NCBI RefSeq assembly: GCF_016653615.1
Contig: NZ_CP067393.1
Coordinates: 1,503,673-1,567,672, forward strand
Reading direction: 5' to 3'
Origin: Entomomonas asaccharolytica
Lineage (GTDB): Bacteria; Pseudomonadota; Gammaproteobacteria; Pseudomonadales; Pseudomonadaceae
Length of the DNA: 64,000 nucleotides
Below, in pieces: positions 27,957 through 39,576 of this stretch (positions are counted from its first letter, which is position 1; the number at the start of each line of letters is the position of its first letter). Both the position numbers and the translations under genes were made by a program. The notes beneath the pieces are model-generated. The model was given only the letters and a program-made list of their open reading frames with translations. It was not told the origin of the DNA and ran no database searches.

Positions 27957-28727
27957 ATGAATAAGCTGTTAGTCACTGTATTTGTATGTTTAAGTGTTAC
28001 CCATACAGTGAGTTATGCTCAACAACAGACAACTATTGTTACAGAAAATCAACCTATTACTGCCAATAACCCTACCAACAATATTAAACAAGAAAATAGC
28101 ATTGAAAATGGGCAGCCATTAGCTAATGAAGCAGTTGCCAATGATAATAATAAAAATCAAGATCAACAAGACAATCATATGGTATTGCACATTTTGGTGC
28201 AAAGTGATGATTTTTATCGAATTGATAAAGGACAAAAGGGTATATTTTTTATTATCCAAGATTTTTATAATTCAGGTGAAAAAAGAACAGATCCTTATTT
28301 GATCACCGATATAGAGCAAGCTAAACACCAAAATTTTGATGCTGTTAATTACGATCATATGGATGTTAATGGCTTATTGATTGTCTGGTTTAAAAATGGT
28401 CAAGTTGAACAAAAAGGTGTATTTGATCAAGGCCAACGAAAAGGCCTGTGGGTGTCTTGGTATGAGAATGGCCAAAAGAAAACATCAGGTCACTATAAAG
28501 AAGGACTAAAAGAGGGACAATGGACTGTATGGTACCAAAATGGCAGAAGAATGCAGAAAGGCTATTACAAAGCTGATAGAAGAGAAGGCGTTTGGATTTA
28601 CTGGTACGGTAATGGTAGAAAAAAAGAGGCAGGACGTTATCGTCAAGATGAGCGCGTAGAACGTTGGAGCTATTGGGACGATACGGGTAAATTAGTCAAA
28701 GATGTAATTAAAGAAACAGCTAATTAG
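27957..28727 (+). CDS. Exported MORN-variant (YwqK-like) repeat protein
   Basis: 256 residues: a signal peptide (cleavage after 'SYA'), a Gln/Asn-rich low-complexity linker (about 22-75), then four to five repeats of about 23 residues of the type 'G.W..WY.NG.....G.Y..G..EG' (for example 'KEGQWTVWYQNGRRMQKGYY'). The repeats match the MORN-variant family often auto-labelled 'YwqK antitoxin'; no toxin partner is present, and a signal peptide argues against a cytosolic antitoxin. A periplasmic or surface beta-structure is likely; function unknown. Confidence 0.78.
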   Translation: MNKLLVTVFVCLSVTHTVSYAQQQTTIVTENQPITANNPTNNIKQENSIENGQPLANEAVANDNNKNQDQQDNHMVLHILVQSDDFYRIDKGQKGIFFIIQDFYNSGEKRTDPYLITDIEQAKHQNFDAVNYDHMDVNGLLIVWFKNGQVEQKGVFDQGQRKGLWVSWYENGQKKTSGHYKEGLKEGQWTVWYQNGRRMQKGYYKADRREGVWIYWYGNGRKKEAGRYRQDERVERWSYWDDTGKLVKDVIKETAN

Positions 28728-28987
28728 AATACCCAGACAATGAAAGTATTGTTTAGTAGTTACTGAAAATTTTAAATAGAATAATTAATAATAAAAGCCT
28801 TACACAATTTATACCCAAATCACCTAATTAAACTAAGTAAGTTTACCTATCATTTTCTAGCAATTATTTTTTTCAAAAAGATATATGCTTTAATAAACCG
28901 AGTTTACAATGATATGATAGTTATCTCCTTTTAATTGATAAAAGGGTGTTTTTACCTTTAACGATAGATCTTTGGAATAACAACTAA

Positions 28988-30460
28988 ATGCGATTTCCCC
29001 GTTGGTTAAGAAGGTGGTTCAGACGAATAGCTAGAGTTGTTATTGTTATCGTTATAACTCTTTTAATCATTCGTATATATGATACCCAAAGGGGCGCTCC
29101 AATAGAGCTATGGCATACAGCAGTCCCTCATGAGTTAACGGCTAAACAAATTGATAGAACAGATTGGCAGGGCTATTTAACAGCAGAACAACAAGTATTT
29201 GATGAAGTTAAAAAGAAAGTAACTGATAAAATGCATAATGATGGGCGATATGTATTAAATCGTTATGCGCTGAGTAGTTCGATTTATCCTGAGCATTTTA
29301 AACAGAATTGGAATCGCTCCTTTTTGTTAAAACCTGAAGGGAAACCAAATGGCGCAGTAGCACTATTGCATGGTTTAACAGACTCTCCTTATAGTTTAAG
29401 AAATATAGCGTTCCATTATCAACAACGAGGATTTGTGGTAGTTGCTATTCGAATGCCTGCACATGGAACAGTTCCAGCCGCTTTAACAGAAGTGCATTGG
29501 GAAGATTGGCTAGCAGCTACACGTTTAGCTGTTAGGGAGGCTCAAAGTTATATTGAACCCTCTCAACCTTTACACATCGTAGGTTACTCTAATGGTGGTG
29601 CATTAGCACTTATCTATACTTTGGATGCCCTTGATAATCATCAGTTAGCAAAACCTGATCAAGTTATTTTAATATCGCCAATGATTGGTGTAACGAGTTT
29701 TGCTCGTTTTGCAGGTTTAGCAGGATTGCCTTCAATATTTCCTCCCTTTGCTAAAGCAGCATGGATAGATCTGGTGGCTGAGTATAACCCTTTTAAATAT
29801 AATTCTTTTCCTGTAAATGGCGCACGTCAATCTTATGAGTTAACAACGGCTCTACAAAAGCGTTTATTAAGTGTTGGTGAAGAGAAGATAGCGCAATTGC
29901 CACCCATATTAACCTTTCAGTCGGTGGTGGATAGTACCGTTACTACGCATTCGGTTATCACTCTTTATGGTTTATTGACAAATACCCATCATGAGTTGGT
30001 GTTATTTGATGTGAATAAAACAGTTAAATTTGGGCCATTATTAAAAGACAAAGCCTACAATGCTGTTACTGAACTATTGCCTAATCCGCCAAGGATATAC
30101 CAAACTACTGTTATTACAAATAAGTCACCTAATAGTAATCAAGCAGTGGCTAAGATTACTAAGCCATTACAAATAGCACAGCAGATTTATGATTTAGGTT
30201 TAGAATATCCAGCAGATATTTATTCGCTTTCCCATATCGCTTTACCTTTCCCAGAAACTGATTCGCTCTATGGACAATATCCAGAGAATAAGGGCGAGTT
30301 TGGTATTAGTATTGGTGCATTGGCAATTCGCGGGGAAAGAGGAGTGCTTGTAACAAGTTTAGATAATTTATTACGGGCTTCTGCTAATCCTTTTTACCCT
30401 TATTTATTAGAGCAAATAGATAATAAGATTGATATTTCATTGCAAAAAAAACAGCAATAA
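28988..30460 (+). CDS. Membrane-anchored alpha/beta hydrolase
   Basis: 490 residues. An Arg-rich start followed by one hydrophobic helix ('VVIVIVITLLIIRI') anchors the protein with the catalytic domain outside. The hydrolase core shows the oxyanion strand 'VALLHGLTDSPYSLRNIA' and the nucleophile elbow 'IVGYSNGGALAL' with Ser201, as in serine-aminopeptidase/monoacylglycerol-lipase-type hydrolases. Candidate acid and His lie in 'TFQSVVDSTVT' and 'IYSLSHIALPFPETD'. Substrate unknown; a lipid or ester is likely. Confidence 0.82.
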   Translation: MRFPRWLRRWFRRIARVVIVIVITLLIIRIYDTQRGAPIELWHTAVPHELTAKQIDRTDWQGYLTAEQQVFDEVKKKVTDKMHNDGRYVLNRYALSSSIYPEHFKQNWNRSFLLKPEGKPNGAVALLHGLTDSPYSLRNIAFHYQQRGFVVVAIRMPAHGTVPAALTEVHWEDWLAATRLAVREAQSYIEPSQPLHIVGYSNGGALALIYTLDALDNHQLAKPDQVILISPMIGVTSFARFAGLAGLPSIFPPFAKAAWIDLVAEYNPFKYNSFPVNGARQSYELTTALQKRLLSVGEEKIAQLPPILTFQSVVDSTVTTHSVITLYGLLTNTHHELVLFDVNKTVKFGPLLKDKAYNAVTELLPNPPRIYQTTVITNKSPNSNQAVAKITKPLQIAQQIYDLGLEYPADIYSLSHIALPFPETDSLYGQYPENKGEFGISIGALAIRGERGVLVTSLDNLLRASANPFYPYLLEQIDNKIDISLQKKQQ

Positions 30461-30557
30461 TGGCAATTTAATTGTAAAATTATTATTCTTTACTTGTTGT
30501 TGTATACAATCATCGTTACCATTGCGCCTTATTTTTTATTAAGCCTTATTCCTATAA

Positions 30558-31586
30558 ATGCGTGTTGCTGATTTTAACTTTGAATTACCAGATAATTTAA
30601 TTGCTCGTTATCCTTTGCAAAACAGGACGGCTAGCCGTTTGCTTGTGCTTGATGGCTTATCAGGTAAGATTGAGCATAAGCATTTTGCTGACTTATTAAG
30701 TTATCTTAATGCTGGCGATTTAATGGTGTTTAATAATACTAAAGTGATTGCTGCACGTTTGTTTGGCCAAAAAGAAACGGGTGGTAAGGTAGAGGTATTG
30801 GTTGAGCGATTGTTAGATACCTATAAGGTGCTTGCGCATGTCAAAGCAAGTAAGGCCCCTAAACAAGATACGAACATTGTATTTAATTCACAAATACAGG
30901 CTACAATGCTAGCAAGACATGGTTCATTGTTTGAGTTGGTGTTTAACCAGCCTGTATTAGAAATATTAGAGCAAATTGGTCATGTTCCTTTACCGCCTTA
31001 TATTGACCGTGATGATGAATTAGCAGATAAACAACGTTATCAAACAGTTTATGCAAAAAATGAAGGCGCTGTTGCAGCTCCCACTGCAGGACTCCATTTT
31101 GATGAGACTTTATTAGCTGCCATTAAAGAAAAAGGCATAGATAGTGCTTTTGTAACCCTCCATGTAGGTGCAGGTACTTTCCAACCCGTGCGCGTAGAAA
31201 CCATTGAAGATCACCATATGCATAAAGAGTGGTTAGAGGTTGCGGCTGAAGTTGTAGATGCCATTAAAGCATGTAAAGCAAGAGGGGGACGAGTTATTGC
31301 GGTAGGTACTACCAGTGTGCGTTCATTAGAAACAGCCGCTTTAGATGGGGAATTAAAACCTTTTACGGGCGATACAGATATTTTCCTATATCCTGGTAAA
31401 CCTTTTCATGTAGTCGACGGATTAGTGACCAATTTTCATTTACCAGAGTCTACCTTATTGATGTTGGTATCTGCCTTTGCTGGTTATGAAAATATAATGA
31501 ATGCTTATAAAGTTGCAGTGGCTGAGCAATATAGATTTTTTAGTTATGGGGATGCGATGTTTATTACTCGTAATCCAAAGGCATGA
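30558..31586 (+). CDS. queA: S-adenosylmethionine:tRNA ribosyltransferase-isomerase
   Basis: Transfers the ribosyl part of SAM to preQ1 in tRNA to make epoxyqueuosine. 342 residues, family-typical; '[24 protein letters not shown]', '[12 protein letters not shown]' and 'THVG'-type '[13 protein letters not shown]' motifs are present. tgt follows by 13 bp, so two consecutive queuosine steps are co-transcribed at the head of the yajC-secDF operon. Confidence 0.96.
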   Translation: MRVADFNFELPDNLIARYPLQNRTASRLLVLDGLSGKIEHKHFADLLSYLNAGDLMVFNNTKVIAARLFGQKETGGKVEVLVERLLDTYKVLAHVKASKAPKQDTNIVFNSQIQATMLARHGSLFELVFNQPVLEILEQIGHVPLPPYIDRDDELADKQRYQTVYAKNEGAVAAPTAGLHFDETLLAAIKEKGIDSAFVTLHVGAGTFQPVRVETIEDHHMHKEWLEVAAEVVDAIKACKARGGRVIAVGTTSVRSLETAALDGELKPFTGDTDIFLYPGKPFHVVDGLVTNFHLPESTLLMLVSAFAGYENIMNAYKVAVAEQYRFFSYGDAMFITRNPKA

Positions 31587-31596
31587 GGAAGGTTAA

Positions 31597-32724
<1,128 letters not shown>

Positions 32725-32756
32725 ATCCGCATTTTTGTGTTAAGGAGTTTTAATTT

Positions 32757-33104
32757 ATGAGTTTTTTTATTTCCTCTGCTTATGCTCAACAAGCAGCAGC
32801 AACGGGTGCAGCAGGTGATCCTAACGGTATTTTTACATGGGTATTCCTAGGCGGTTTTATCGTTATTTTTTACTTTATGATTCTACGTCCGCAAATGAAA
32901 CGTGGTAAAGAGCACCGTAATTTATTAAGTGCTTTGCAAAAAGGTGATGAAGTGCTTACCACAGGTGGTATTGCAGGTAGAATAGTAAAAGTATCTGATG
33001 AATTTATCGTATTAGCTGTATCAGATAATGTACAATTAAAATTTCAAAAATCAGCAATTGCTGCAACCTTACCCAAAGGTACTTTAAAAGCAATTGATGA
33101 ATAA
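32757..33104 (+). CDS. yajC: Preprotein translocase accessory subunit YajC
   Basis: 115 residues, one transmembrane helix ('FTWVFLGGFIVIFYFMILRPQ') followed by the cytosolic 'ALQKGDEVLTTGGIAGRIVKV' domain, diagnostic for YajC, a partner of SecDF-YidC. The ribosome site TAAGGAG precedes it. Upstream of secD as usual. Confidence 0.96.
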   Translation: MSFFISSAYAQQAAATGAAGDPNGIFTWVFLGGFIVIFYFMILRPQMKRGKEHRNLLSALQKGDEVLTTGGIAGRIVKVSDEFIVLAVSDNVQLKFQKSAIAATLPKGTLKAIDE

Positions 33105-33178
33105 TCACAACTGACATTATGGTTATATAAACTATTTAACCATGGTGTTTATTAATTTTTTGATAGATGGTTGGCATA

Positions 33179-35029
33179 ATGCTTAACAAATATCCTTTAT
33201 GGAAATATATCTTAATCTTAGTTGTGTTGGCTATAGGGCTACTATATTCAGCACCTAATCTGTATCCTGATGATCCTGCTGTTCAAATTACAGGTAGCAA
33301 TGTAAATTTAGTAGTTGATGATGCTACTGTAACGAGAGTTAAACAGGTTTTAACAGATGCTAAGATTGAAACAAAATCAGTAGCTATTGAAAAAGAAGCT
33401 GTTTTAATTAGATTAACCAAATTAGCAAGTCAATTACCTGCGAAAGCTGCTTTACAAAAAGCACTAGGTGATGATTATGTAGTGGCTTTAAATTTAGCAC
33501 CTACTACACCAGCATGGTTAACTAATATAGGTGCACGTCCTATGAAGTTAGGGCTTGATCTATCAGGCGGTGTTCACTTCTTACTTGAAGTGGATATGGA
33601 TAGAGCCATAAAAACGCGCCTTAATATGTACGATGGCGAAATCAGAAATCTGTTACGTGAAGAGCGTATTCGTTATCGTAGTGTTCCAAGTAAAGACAGC
33701 AGTATTCAATTTAGCTTTGCTGATGAAGCAACAGCTGCTAAGGCTGAAGCGTTAATTACAACTAAATTTAATCAATTTAATATAACGACTGCTACTGAAG
33801 AGGGTGCTCAAATACTTAAATTAGTCATGTCACCTAGTATTATTTCTGATTTATCAGAGTATGCCGTTTCCCAAAACTTACAAACCGTACGTAATCGTGT
33901 TAACGAGTTAGGTGTGGCAGAGCCTATTGTCCAGCAGCAAGGCGCTAATCGTATTGTGGTAGAACTACCAGGTGTGCAAGATACTGCTGAAGCAAAACGT
34001 ATTTTGGGTAAAACCGCTAACTTAGAGTTTCGTTTAGCAGCTAAGCCTGATGATCCTGCCATTTCAACTGAGCAGTTTGATTTTGAAGGCCGAACGGTTG
34101 CTTTAGAGCGTTCATTAATTATTACAGGCGATCAAGTTTCTAGTGCTAAAGTAGGTTTTGATCAACGTAATAATCAACCGCAAGTAGAAATTGAACTAGA
34201 TGGTCATGGTGGCGATTTAATGTTCAAAGCGACGCAAGGTAATGTTGGTCGTAGCATGGCTGTAATCTTTATTGAACAACGCCCAATTACTCACTATGTG
34301 AAAGAAGAGGGAAGTGATAAAGAGAAAGCTGTACAGGCTTATGTAGAAGATAGAAAAATTATTAGCCTAGCAACTATTCGTGATGTGTTAAGCAGTCGTT
34401 TTGTAATTTCTGGTTCTAAATCGACGAAAGAAGCTTCAGAGTTAGCCTTATTATTAAGAGCTGGTGGTTTAGCAGCCCCTATGCACTTTGTGGAAGAACG
34501 TACACTAGGCCCAAGCTTAGGTGAAGAAAATATCAAAATGGGTATTAATTCAACAATTTGGGCAATGATCTTAATTGCTATTTTTATGGTCATTATCTAT
34601 AAGTTCTTTGGCATAATTGCTACAGTAGCTTTAGCATTTAACTTAGTACTATTAACAGGCTTATTGTCAATTATTGGCGCAACACTTACCCTGCCAGGTA
34701 TTGCGGGTATTGTATTAACCTTGGGTATGGCGATTGATGCTAACGTTTTGATTTATTCTCGTATTCGAGAAGAGTTAAATAATGGTTTATCCGTCCAAAG
34801 AGCAATTCATGAAGGATTTGACCGCGCCTATACAGCGATTATTGATAGTAACTTAACAACTTTGTTAGTGGGTGCTATCTTATTCCAAATGGGTACAGGG
34901 CCAATTAAAGGCTTTGCGGTAACACTTTCACTCGGTATTATTACCTCCTTATTCACAGCTGTAATGGTTACACGTGGTATTGTAAACTTGCTGTTTGGTG
35001 GTCGTAATGTTAAGAAATTGTGGATATAA
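33179..35029 (+). CDS. secD: Protein translocase subunit SecD
   Basis: RND-type membrane protein that uses the proton gradient to pull proteins across the inner membrane after SecA action. The start at 33179 ('MLNKYPLWKYIL') matches relatives; an ATG at 33167 adds four residues. 616 residues: one N-terminal helix, the large periplasmic P1 domain ('LGLDLSGGVHFLLEVD'), and five C-terminal helices with 'GMAIDANVLIYSRIREEL' (conserved Asp). It pairs with secF 12 bp downstream. Confidence 0.97.
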   Translation: MLNKYPLWKYILILVVLAIGLLYSAPNLYPDDPAVQITGSNVNLVVDDATVTRVKQVLTDAKIETKSVAIEKEAVLIRLTKLASQLPAKAALQKALGDDYVVALNLAPTTPAWLTNIGARPMKLGLDLSGGVHFLLEVDMDRAIKTRLNMYDGEIRNLLREERIRYRSVPSKDSSIQFSFADEATAAKAEALITTKFNQFNITTATEEGAQILKLVMSPSIISDLSEYAVSQNLQTVRNRVNELGVAEPIVQQQGANRIVVELPGVQDTAEAKRILGKTANLEFRLAAKPDDPAISTEQFDFEGRTVALERSLIITGDQVSSAKVGFDQRNNQPQVEIELDGHGGDLMFKATQGNVGRSMAVIFIEQRPITHYVKEEGSDKEKAVQAYVEDRKIISLATIRDVLSSRFVISGSKSTKEASELALLLRAGGLAAPMHFVEERTLGPSLGEENIKMGINSTIWAMILIAIFMVIIYKFFGIIATVALAFNLVLLTGLLSIIGATLTLPGIAGIVLTLGMAIDANVLIYSRIREELNNGLSVQRAIHEGFDRAYTAIIDSNLTTLLVGAILFQMGTGPIKGFAVTLSLGIITSLFTAVMVTRGIVNLLFGGRNVKKLWI

Positions 35030-35041
35030 GGTGATATTACT

Positions 35042-35977
35042 ATGATTAAGTCCACTATTCATTTTATGAAAATCCGTAATGTAGCCTTTGCTATTACGGT
35101 ACTGATTACGGTTATAGGTTTAGTCAGCCTATTTCATAAGGGTTTAAATCTTGGTTTAGATTTTACAGGGGGTACTTCTATTGAGTTACTCTATGAAAAG
35201 CCAGCTGATTTAGAAAAGATACGTTTAGAATTAACCACAGTAGAGCCAGGGCAAGAGCAAAAATTTGATGATGCAATTGTACAAAGCTTTGGTTCTACTA
35301 ATAGTGTTTTAATTCGCTTAAAAAATGATGAAGCCGATGTTGGTAATTTAGTAGCTGCTAAACTACATCGTATTGATCCTGATAATAAATTTGAGCTAAT
35401 TAGTGCTGAAACTGTAGGAGCGCAAGTTGGTAAAGAATTATTAGATAAGGGTGGGATTGCCTGTTTATTAGCATTAGCAGGTATCCTGATTTATTTAGCA
35501 TTTCGTTTCCAATGGAAATTTGGTTTGGGGGCGATTGCTTCATTATTCCATGACTTAGTAGTAACCCTCGGGGTTATCGCGTTTTTCCAAATACCTGTTG
35601 ATTTAACAGTGTTTGCGGCCATATTAGCGATGATCGGTTATTCGTTAAATGATACAATCATTATTTATGACCGTATTCGTGAGAATTTCCGTGTCTTACG
35701 TAAAGCAGATATTATTGAAAATATTGATGTTTCTGTTACACAGACTTTGCTAAGAACTATCGCAACTTCAACCTCAACAGCGATGGCATTAATTGCCTTG
35801 TTAATCTTTGGTGGTCCTTCGTTAGGTGGCTTTGCATTGGTTATGTTAATCGGTGTATTTGTTGGTACATATTCTTCTATTTATATTGCAGGTCCAGTAT
35901 TAGTTTGGTTAAAACTAACGCGTGAGGATTTGCTACCACCACCTAGCTCCCAAGAGTTAAAAGAGCAGCATCCTTAA
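35042..35977 (+). CDS. secF: Protein translocase subunit SecF
   Basis: Partner of SecD; 311 residues with six membrane helices and a short periplasmic domain. 'GLDFTGGTSIELLYE' and 'GYSLNDTIIIYDRIREN' (conserved Asp) are diagnostic. Last gene of the operon; a strong terminator follows at 35996. Confidence 0.97.
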   Translation: MIKSTIHFMKIRNVAFAITVLITVIGLVSLFHKGLNLGLDFTGGTSIELLYEKPADLEKIRLELTTVEPGQEQKFDDAIVQSFGSTNSVLIRLKNDEADVGNLVAAKLHRIDPDNKFELISAETVGAQVGKELLDKGGIACLLALAGILIYLAFRFQWKFGLGAIASLFHDLVVTLGVIAFFQIPVDLTVFAAILAMIGYSLNDTIIIYDRIRENFRVLRKADIIENIDVSVTQTLLRTIATSTSTAMALIALLIFGGPSLGGFALVMLIGVFVGTYSSIYIAGPVLVWLKLTREDLLPPPSSQELKEQHP

Positions 35978-35995
35978 TAATAATGTAAGATAATT

Positions 35996-36031
35996 AAACT
36001 TCCCTGTATTTTTATGGGGAAGTTTTTTTTT
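35996..36031 (+). terminator. Intrinsic terminator after secF
   Basis: Stem AAACTTCCC / GGGAAGTTT followed directly by a run of T residues. Confidence 0.88.
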
Positions 36032-36147
36032 AATCAGTTTATAATAAGCAAAATTTCTCATCTTAGTACTAAAAAGATAAATAGGGCATAGGGAGGGGGA
36101 AATAACTGAAAATATAAAGAAAATAGTGAACTTAACCATATATCTAG

Positions 36148-36176
36148 TTGTCAATATCGAAATAACCGACTATACT
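36148..36176 (+). promoter_or_regulatory. Sigma-70-type promoter for sdhCDAB
   Basis: TTGTCA (36148-36153), 17-bp spacer, TATACT (36171-36176): one mismatch to each consensus hexamer at ideal spacing. It predicts a start near 36183 and a 5' leader of about 100 nt before sdhC. Confidence 0.65.
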
Positions 36177-36286
36177 GTGCGGCTATCTGCCACATAAGGC
36201 GGTGAGGTTAATCAAAGTTAATAATATTGACCTTTGAGTAGTTTAATTCTTTCCAATAACCGCTCCCAGATAAGGGGCTTATAAAG

Positions 36287-36676
36287 ATGAATAGAAACGT
36301 GAATAGCCAACGACCCGTAAATCTCGATCTTCGGACTATCAAGCTACCTATCACAGCTTATGCGTCCATTCTTCACCGTATTTCTGGTGTTATCCTTTTT
36401 GTTTCACTTGTTATCGCGCTTTTCTTACTAGATAGATCACTATCTGGACCAGAAGGCTTTGCCACAGTTAAATCGTGGATGTCTAACTTTTTTGTGAAGT
36501 TTATCGTATGGGGTATGTTCTCTGCGTTAATTTATCACTTAGTTGCGGGCATTCGCCATTTGATTATGGATTTAGGTATTGGTGAATCGCTTGAGGGTGG
36601 CCGTTTCGGTGCTAAAGTAGTATTAATCGTTTCAGTAATCCTTATTGTGATTGCAGGAGTGTGGATAGTATGGTAA
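36287..36676 (+). CDS. sdhC: Succinate dehydrogenase cytochrome b556 subunit
   Basis: Membrane anchor of complex II, contributing to the quinone site and haem b. 129 residues with three helices; 'RPVNLDLRTIKLPITAYASILHRISG' (Ser and Arg of the quinone site) and 'HLVAGIRHLIMD' (haem-ligand His) are present. First gene of sdhCDAB; its end overlaps sdhD. Confidence 0.95.
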   Translation: MNRNVNSQRPVNLDLRTIKLPITAYASILHRISGVILFVSLVIALFLLDRSLSGPEGFATVKSWMSNFFVKFIVWGMFSALIYHLVAGIRHLIMDLGIGESLEGGRFGAKVVLIVSVILIVIAGVWIVW

Positions 36677-37038
36677 CTAATGTCACAAATTTTTCACGCT
36701 CAGGCTTATTTGATTGGATGGCACAGCGTGTATCAGCTGTTGTTCTAGCAACATACTTTATTTTTTTAGTAGCTTTTGTTATTTGTAACCCTAATCTTGA
36801 GTACTCTCAATGGTATGGACTTTTTCATAATAAATGGATGCGTACCTATAGTTTATTAGCATTACTTTGTTTAAGTATTCATGCTTGGGTAGGTATGTGG
36901 ACAATCACTACAGACTATTTAACACGTATGGCATTAGGTAAGTGGGCAACAGGTGTTCGCTTCTTAGTACAAGCGCTATGCGGTATGTTAATGTTTGTGA
37001 TTTTTGTCTGGGGTATACAGATTCTTTGGGGTGTTTAA
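36670..37038 (+). CDS. sdhD: Succinate dehydrogenase membrane anchor subunit
   Basis: Second anchor of complex II with three helices. The ATG at 36670 (AGGAG at 36655-36659) is preferred to a GTG at 36661; it gives 122 residues and a 7-bp overlap with sdhC. 'SGLFDWMAQRVSAVVLATYF' and 'LCLSIHAWVGMWTITTDYL' carry the conserved quinone/haem-side Arg, His and Asp-Tyr residues. Confidence 0.94.
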   Translation: MVTNVTNFSRSGLFDWMAQRVSAVVLATYFIFLVAFVICNPNLEYSQWYGLFHNKWMRTYSLLALLCLSIHAWVGMWTITTDYLTRMALGKWATGVRFLVQALCGMLMFVIFVWGIQILWGV

Positions 37039-37044
37039 TAAACT

Positions 37045-38817
37045 ATGTCTACTATACGAGCTCTTTCTTTTGATGCTATTGTTGTCGGTGGTGGCGGTGC
37101 AGGTATGCGCGCCGGTTTACAATTAGCTAGTTCTGGTTATAAAACAGCAGTTGTGACTAAAGTGTTCCCAACTCGCTCTCATACCGTATCAGCACAAGGT
37201 GGTATTACCTGTGCAATTGCTTCTGCTGACCCTAATGATGATTGGCGTTGGCACATGTATGATACCGTAAAAGGTTCTGACTATATCGGTGACCAAGATG
37301 CTATTGAATATATGTGTTCAGTAGGTCCTGAAGCTGTATTTGAATTAGACCACATGGGTTTACCTTTCTCACGTACTGAGACAGGTCGTATTTATCAACG
37401 TCCTTTTGGTGGTCAATCTAAAAACTTTGGTGAAGGTGGTCAAGCAGCACGTACTTGTGCAGCAGCAGACCGTACAGGCCATGCATTATTACATACTCTT
37501 TATCAAAATAACTTAAAAAATAAAACGACTTTCTTAACAGAATGGTATGCCGTTGATTTAGTAAAAAATCAAGATAATGCTGTAGTCGGTATTATTGCTA
37601 TCTGTTTAGAAACGGGCGAAACGGTTTATATTCGTTCTAAAGCAGTAGTATTAGCTACTGGTGGTGCAGGTCGTATTTACGCTTCTACCACAAATGCTCA
37701 CATCAATACAGGTGATGGTGTTGGTATGGCATTACGTGCAGGCGTACCTGTACAAGACATTGAAATGTGGCAATTCCACCCAACAGGCATTTATGGTGCT
37801 GGTGTACTAGTAACTGAAGGATGCCGTGGTGAAGGTGGTTATCTAATTAATAAAGATGGCGAGCGTTTTATGGAACGTTACGCACCTAATGCTAAAGACT
37901 TAGCAGGTCGTGACGTAGTTGCTCGTTCTATGGTTAAAGAAATTTTAGCAGGTAATGGTGTTGGTCCTAATAAAGATCACGTTTTATTAAAACTAGATCA
38001 CTTAGGTGAAGATGTTTTACATAGCCGTTTACCTGGTATTTGTGAGCTTTCTAAAACGTTTGCTCACGTTGATCCAGTAACTGCACCAATTCCTGTAGTT
38101 CCAACTTGCCACTATATGATGGGTGGTATTGCAACTAACATTCATGGTCAAGCATTAACCCAAGATGCAAATGGCAATGATGTAGTTGTTGAAGGTTTAT
38201 ATGCAGTAGGTGAAGTGGCTTGTGTATCCGTACATGGTGCTAATCGTTTAGGTGGTAACTCATTACTTGACCTAGTTGTGTTTGGTCGTGCTACAGGTCT
38301 TTACCTTGAGAAAGCATTAAAAGAAGGTATTGAATACCGTGCAGCTAGTCAAACTGATATTGAAGCAGCTAGTAAGCGTTTGATTTCATTAAATGAGCGT
38401 GTTGAAGGTGAAGAAGTAGCACCATTAAAACGTGAGCTACAAAACTGCATGCAAAACTATTTTGGTGTATTCCGTACTGGCGAATACATGGAAAAAGGTA
38501 TTAAAGAGCTTGCTACTTTACGTGAACGTATTGAACATGTGAAAATCACAGATAAGAGCATGGCATTTAATACTGCACGAATGGAAGCACTTGAGTTACA
38601 AAACTTATTGGAAGTTGCAGAAGCTACAGCAATTGCTGCTAACGTTCGTACAGAATCTCGTGGGGCTCATGCTCGTGAAGATTATGAGGAGCGTGATGAT
38701 ACTAACTGGTTATGTCATACACTTTATTTCCCTGGGGAAAAACGTGTAAGCAAGCGAGCAGTGAACTTTGCTCCTAAGACTGTACCAGCTTTTGAACCTA
38801 AAAAACGTGTTTATTAA
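37045..38817 (+). CDS. sdhA: Succinate dehydrogenase flavoprotein subunit
   Basis: Oxidises succinate to fumarate with covalently bound FAD. 590 residues: '[19 protein letters not shown]' (FAD), '[12 protein letters not shown]' (His that carries FAD), '[21 protein letters not shown]' and the catalytic Arg region 'RDVVARSM'. Between sdhD (6 bp) and sdhB (12 bp). Confidence 0.98.
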   Translation: MSTIRALSFDAIVVGGGGAGMRAGLQLASSGYKTAVVTKVFPTRSHTVSAQGGITCAIASADPNDDWRWHMYDTVKGSDYIGDQDAIEYMCSVGPEAVFELDHMGLPFSRTETGRIYQRPFGGQSKNFGEGGQAARTCAAADRTGHALLHTLYQNNLKNKTTFLTEWYAVDLVKNQDNAVVGIIAICLETGETVYIRSKAVVLATGGAGRIYASTTNAHINTGDGVGMALRAGVPVQDIEMWQFHPTGIYGAGVLVTEGCRGEGGYLINKDGERFMERYAPNAKDLAGRDVVARSMVKEILAGNGVGPNKDHVLLKLDHLGEDVLHSRLPGICELSKTFAHVDPVTAPIPVVPTCHYMMGGIATNIHGQALTQDANGNDVVVEGLYAVGEVACVSVHGANRLGGNSLLDLVVFGRATGLYLEKALKEGIEYRAASQTDIEAASKRLISLNERVEGEEVAPLKRELQNCMQNYFGVFRTGEYMEKGIKELATLRERIEHVKITDKSMAFNTARMEALELQNLLEVAEATAIAANVRTESRGAHAREDYEERDDTNWLCHTLYFPGEKRVSKRAVNFAPKTVPAFEPKKRVY

Positions 38818-38829
38818 TAGGGGATTGTC

Positions 38830-39537
38830 ATGCTCTCAGTAAGTGTATATCGCTATAATCCTGATCAAGATAAAGTACCTAGTATGAAGACTTACCAGAT
38901 CAATACAGGTGGTAAGGATTTGATGGTACTTGATGTGCTTGAGCTTGTAAAAGAACAAGATGAAAGTTTTTCATATCGTCGTTCATGCCGCGAAGGTGTT
39001 TGTGGTTCAGATGGTATGAATATTAATGGGAAAAATGGTTTAGCTTGTATTACTCCTTTATCAGAAGTGGTAAAAGCAGGTGAACAATTAGTTATTAGAC
39101 CATTACCAGGTTTACCTGTTATTCGTGACTTGATTGTAGATATGAATATTTTCTACAAACAATATGAAAAAGTTGAGCCTTATTTACAAAATGATACACC
39201 AGCTCCAGCTATTGAACGTCTTCAGAGTATCGAAGAACGTGATAAGTTAGATGGTTTATATGAGTGTATTCTTTGTGCATGTTGTTCAACTTCATGTCCT
39301 TCATTTTGGTGGAATCCTGATAAGTTCTTAGGTCCATCTGCTTTATTGCAGGCGTATCGTTTCTTGGCAGATAGTCGTGATACCTATACCGAAAAACGTT
39401 TAGCAATGATGGATGATCCTTTCAGTGTGTTCCGTTGTCGGAGTATTATGAACTGTGTTCATGTTTGCCCCAAAAACTTGAACCCCACACAAGCGATAGG
39501 ACATATCCGCAGTATGTTGTTACAAAGCGGAACTTAA
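38830..39537 (+). CDS. sdhB: Succinate dehydrogenase iron-sulfur subunit
   Basis: Carries electrons from FAD to quinone. 235 residues: [2Fe-2S] ligands in 'CREGVCGSDGMNINGKNGLAC', [4Fe-4S] in 'CILCACCSTSCP', [3Fe-4S] in 'CRSIMNCVHVCPKNLNP'. Last gene of sdhCDAB, followed by a perfect terminator stem. Confidence 0.98.
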   Translation: MLSVSVYRYNPDQDKVPSMKTYQINTGGKDLMVLDVLELVKEQDESFSYRRSCREGVCGSDGMNINGKNGLACITPLSEVVKAGEQLVIRPLPGLPVIRDLIVDMNIFYKQYEKVEPYLQNDTPAPAIERLQSIEERDKLDGLYECILCACCSTSCPSFWWNPDKFLGPSALLQAYRFLADSRDTYTEKRLAMMDDPFSVFRCRSIMNCVHVCPKNLNPTQAIGHIRSMLLQSGT

Positions 39538-39544
39538 AAAAATT

Positions 39545-39576
39545 AAAATGCCTCTTATAATAGTAAGAGGCATTTT
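39545..39576 (+). terminator. Intrinsic terminator after sdhB
   Basis: Perfect 13-bp stem AAAATGCCTCTTA / TAAGAGGCATTTT with a 6-base loop. Its strength implies that sucA has its own promoter within 39577-39753. Confidence 0.88.

Larger units (their letters stand above)
35978..36286. other. Intergenic region secF / sdhC
   Basis: 309 bp holding the secF terminator (35996-36031), an AT-rich spacer, a strong sigma-70-like promoter (36148-36176) and a leader of about 100 nt before sdhC. I see no gene in it; a short antisense ORF across it is not supported. Confidence 0.6.

Noticed and set aside
27957-28727. MORN-repeat gene as a toxin-antitoxin component
   Set aside because: No toxin gene nearby and a clear signal peptide.
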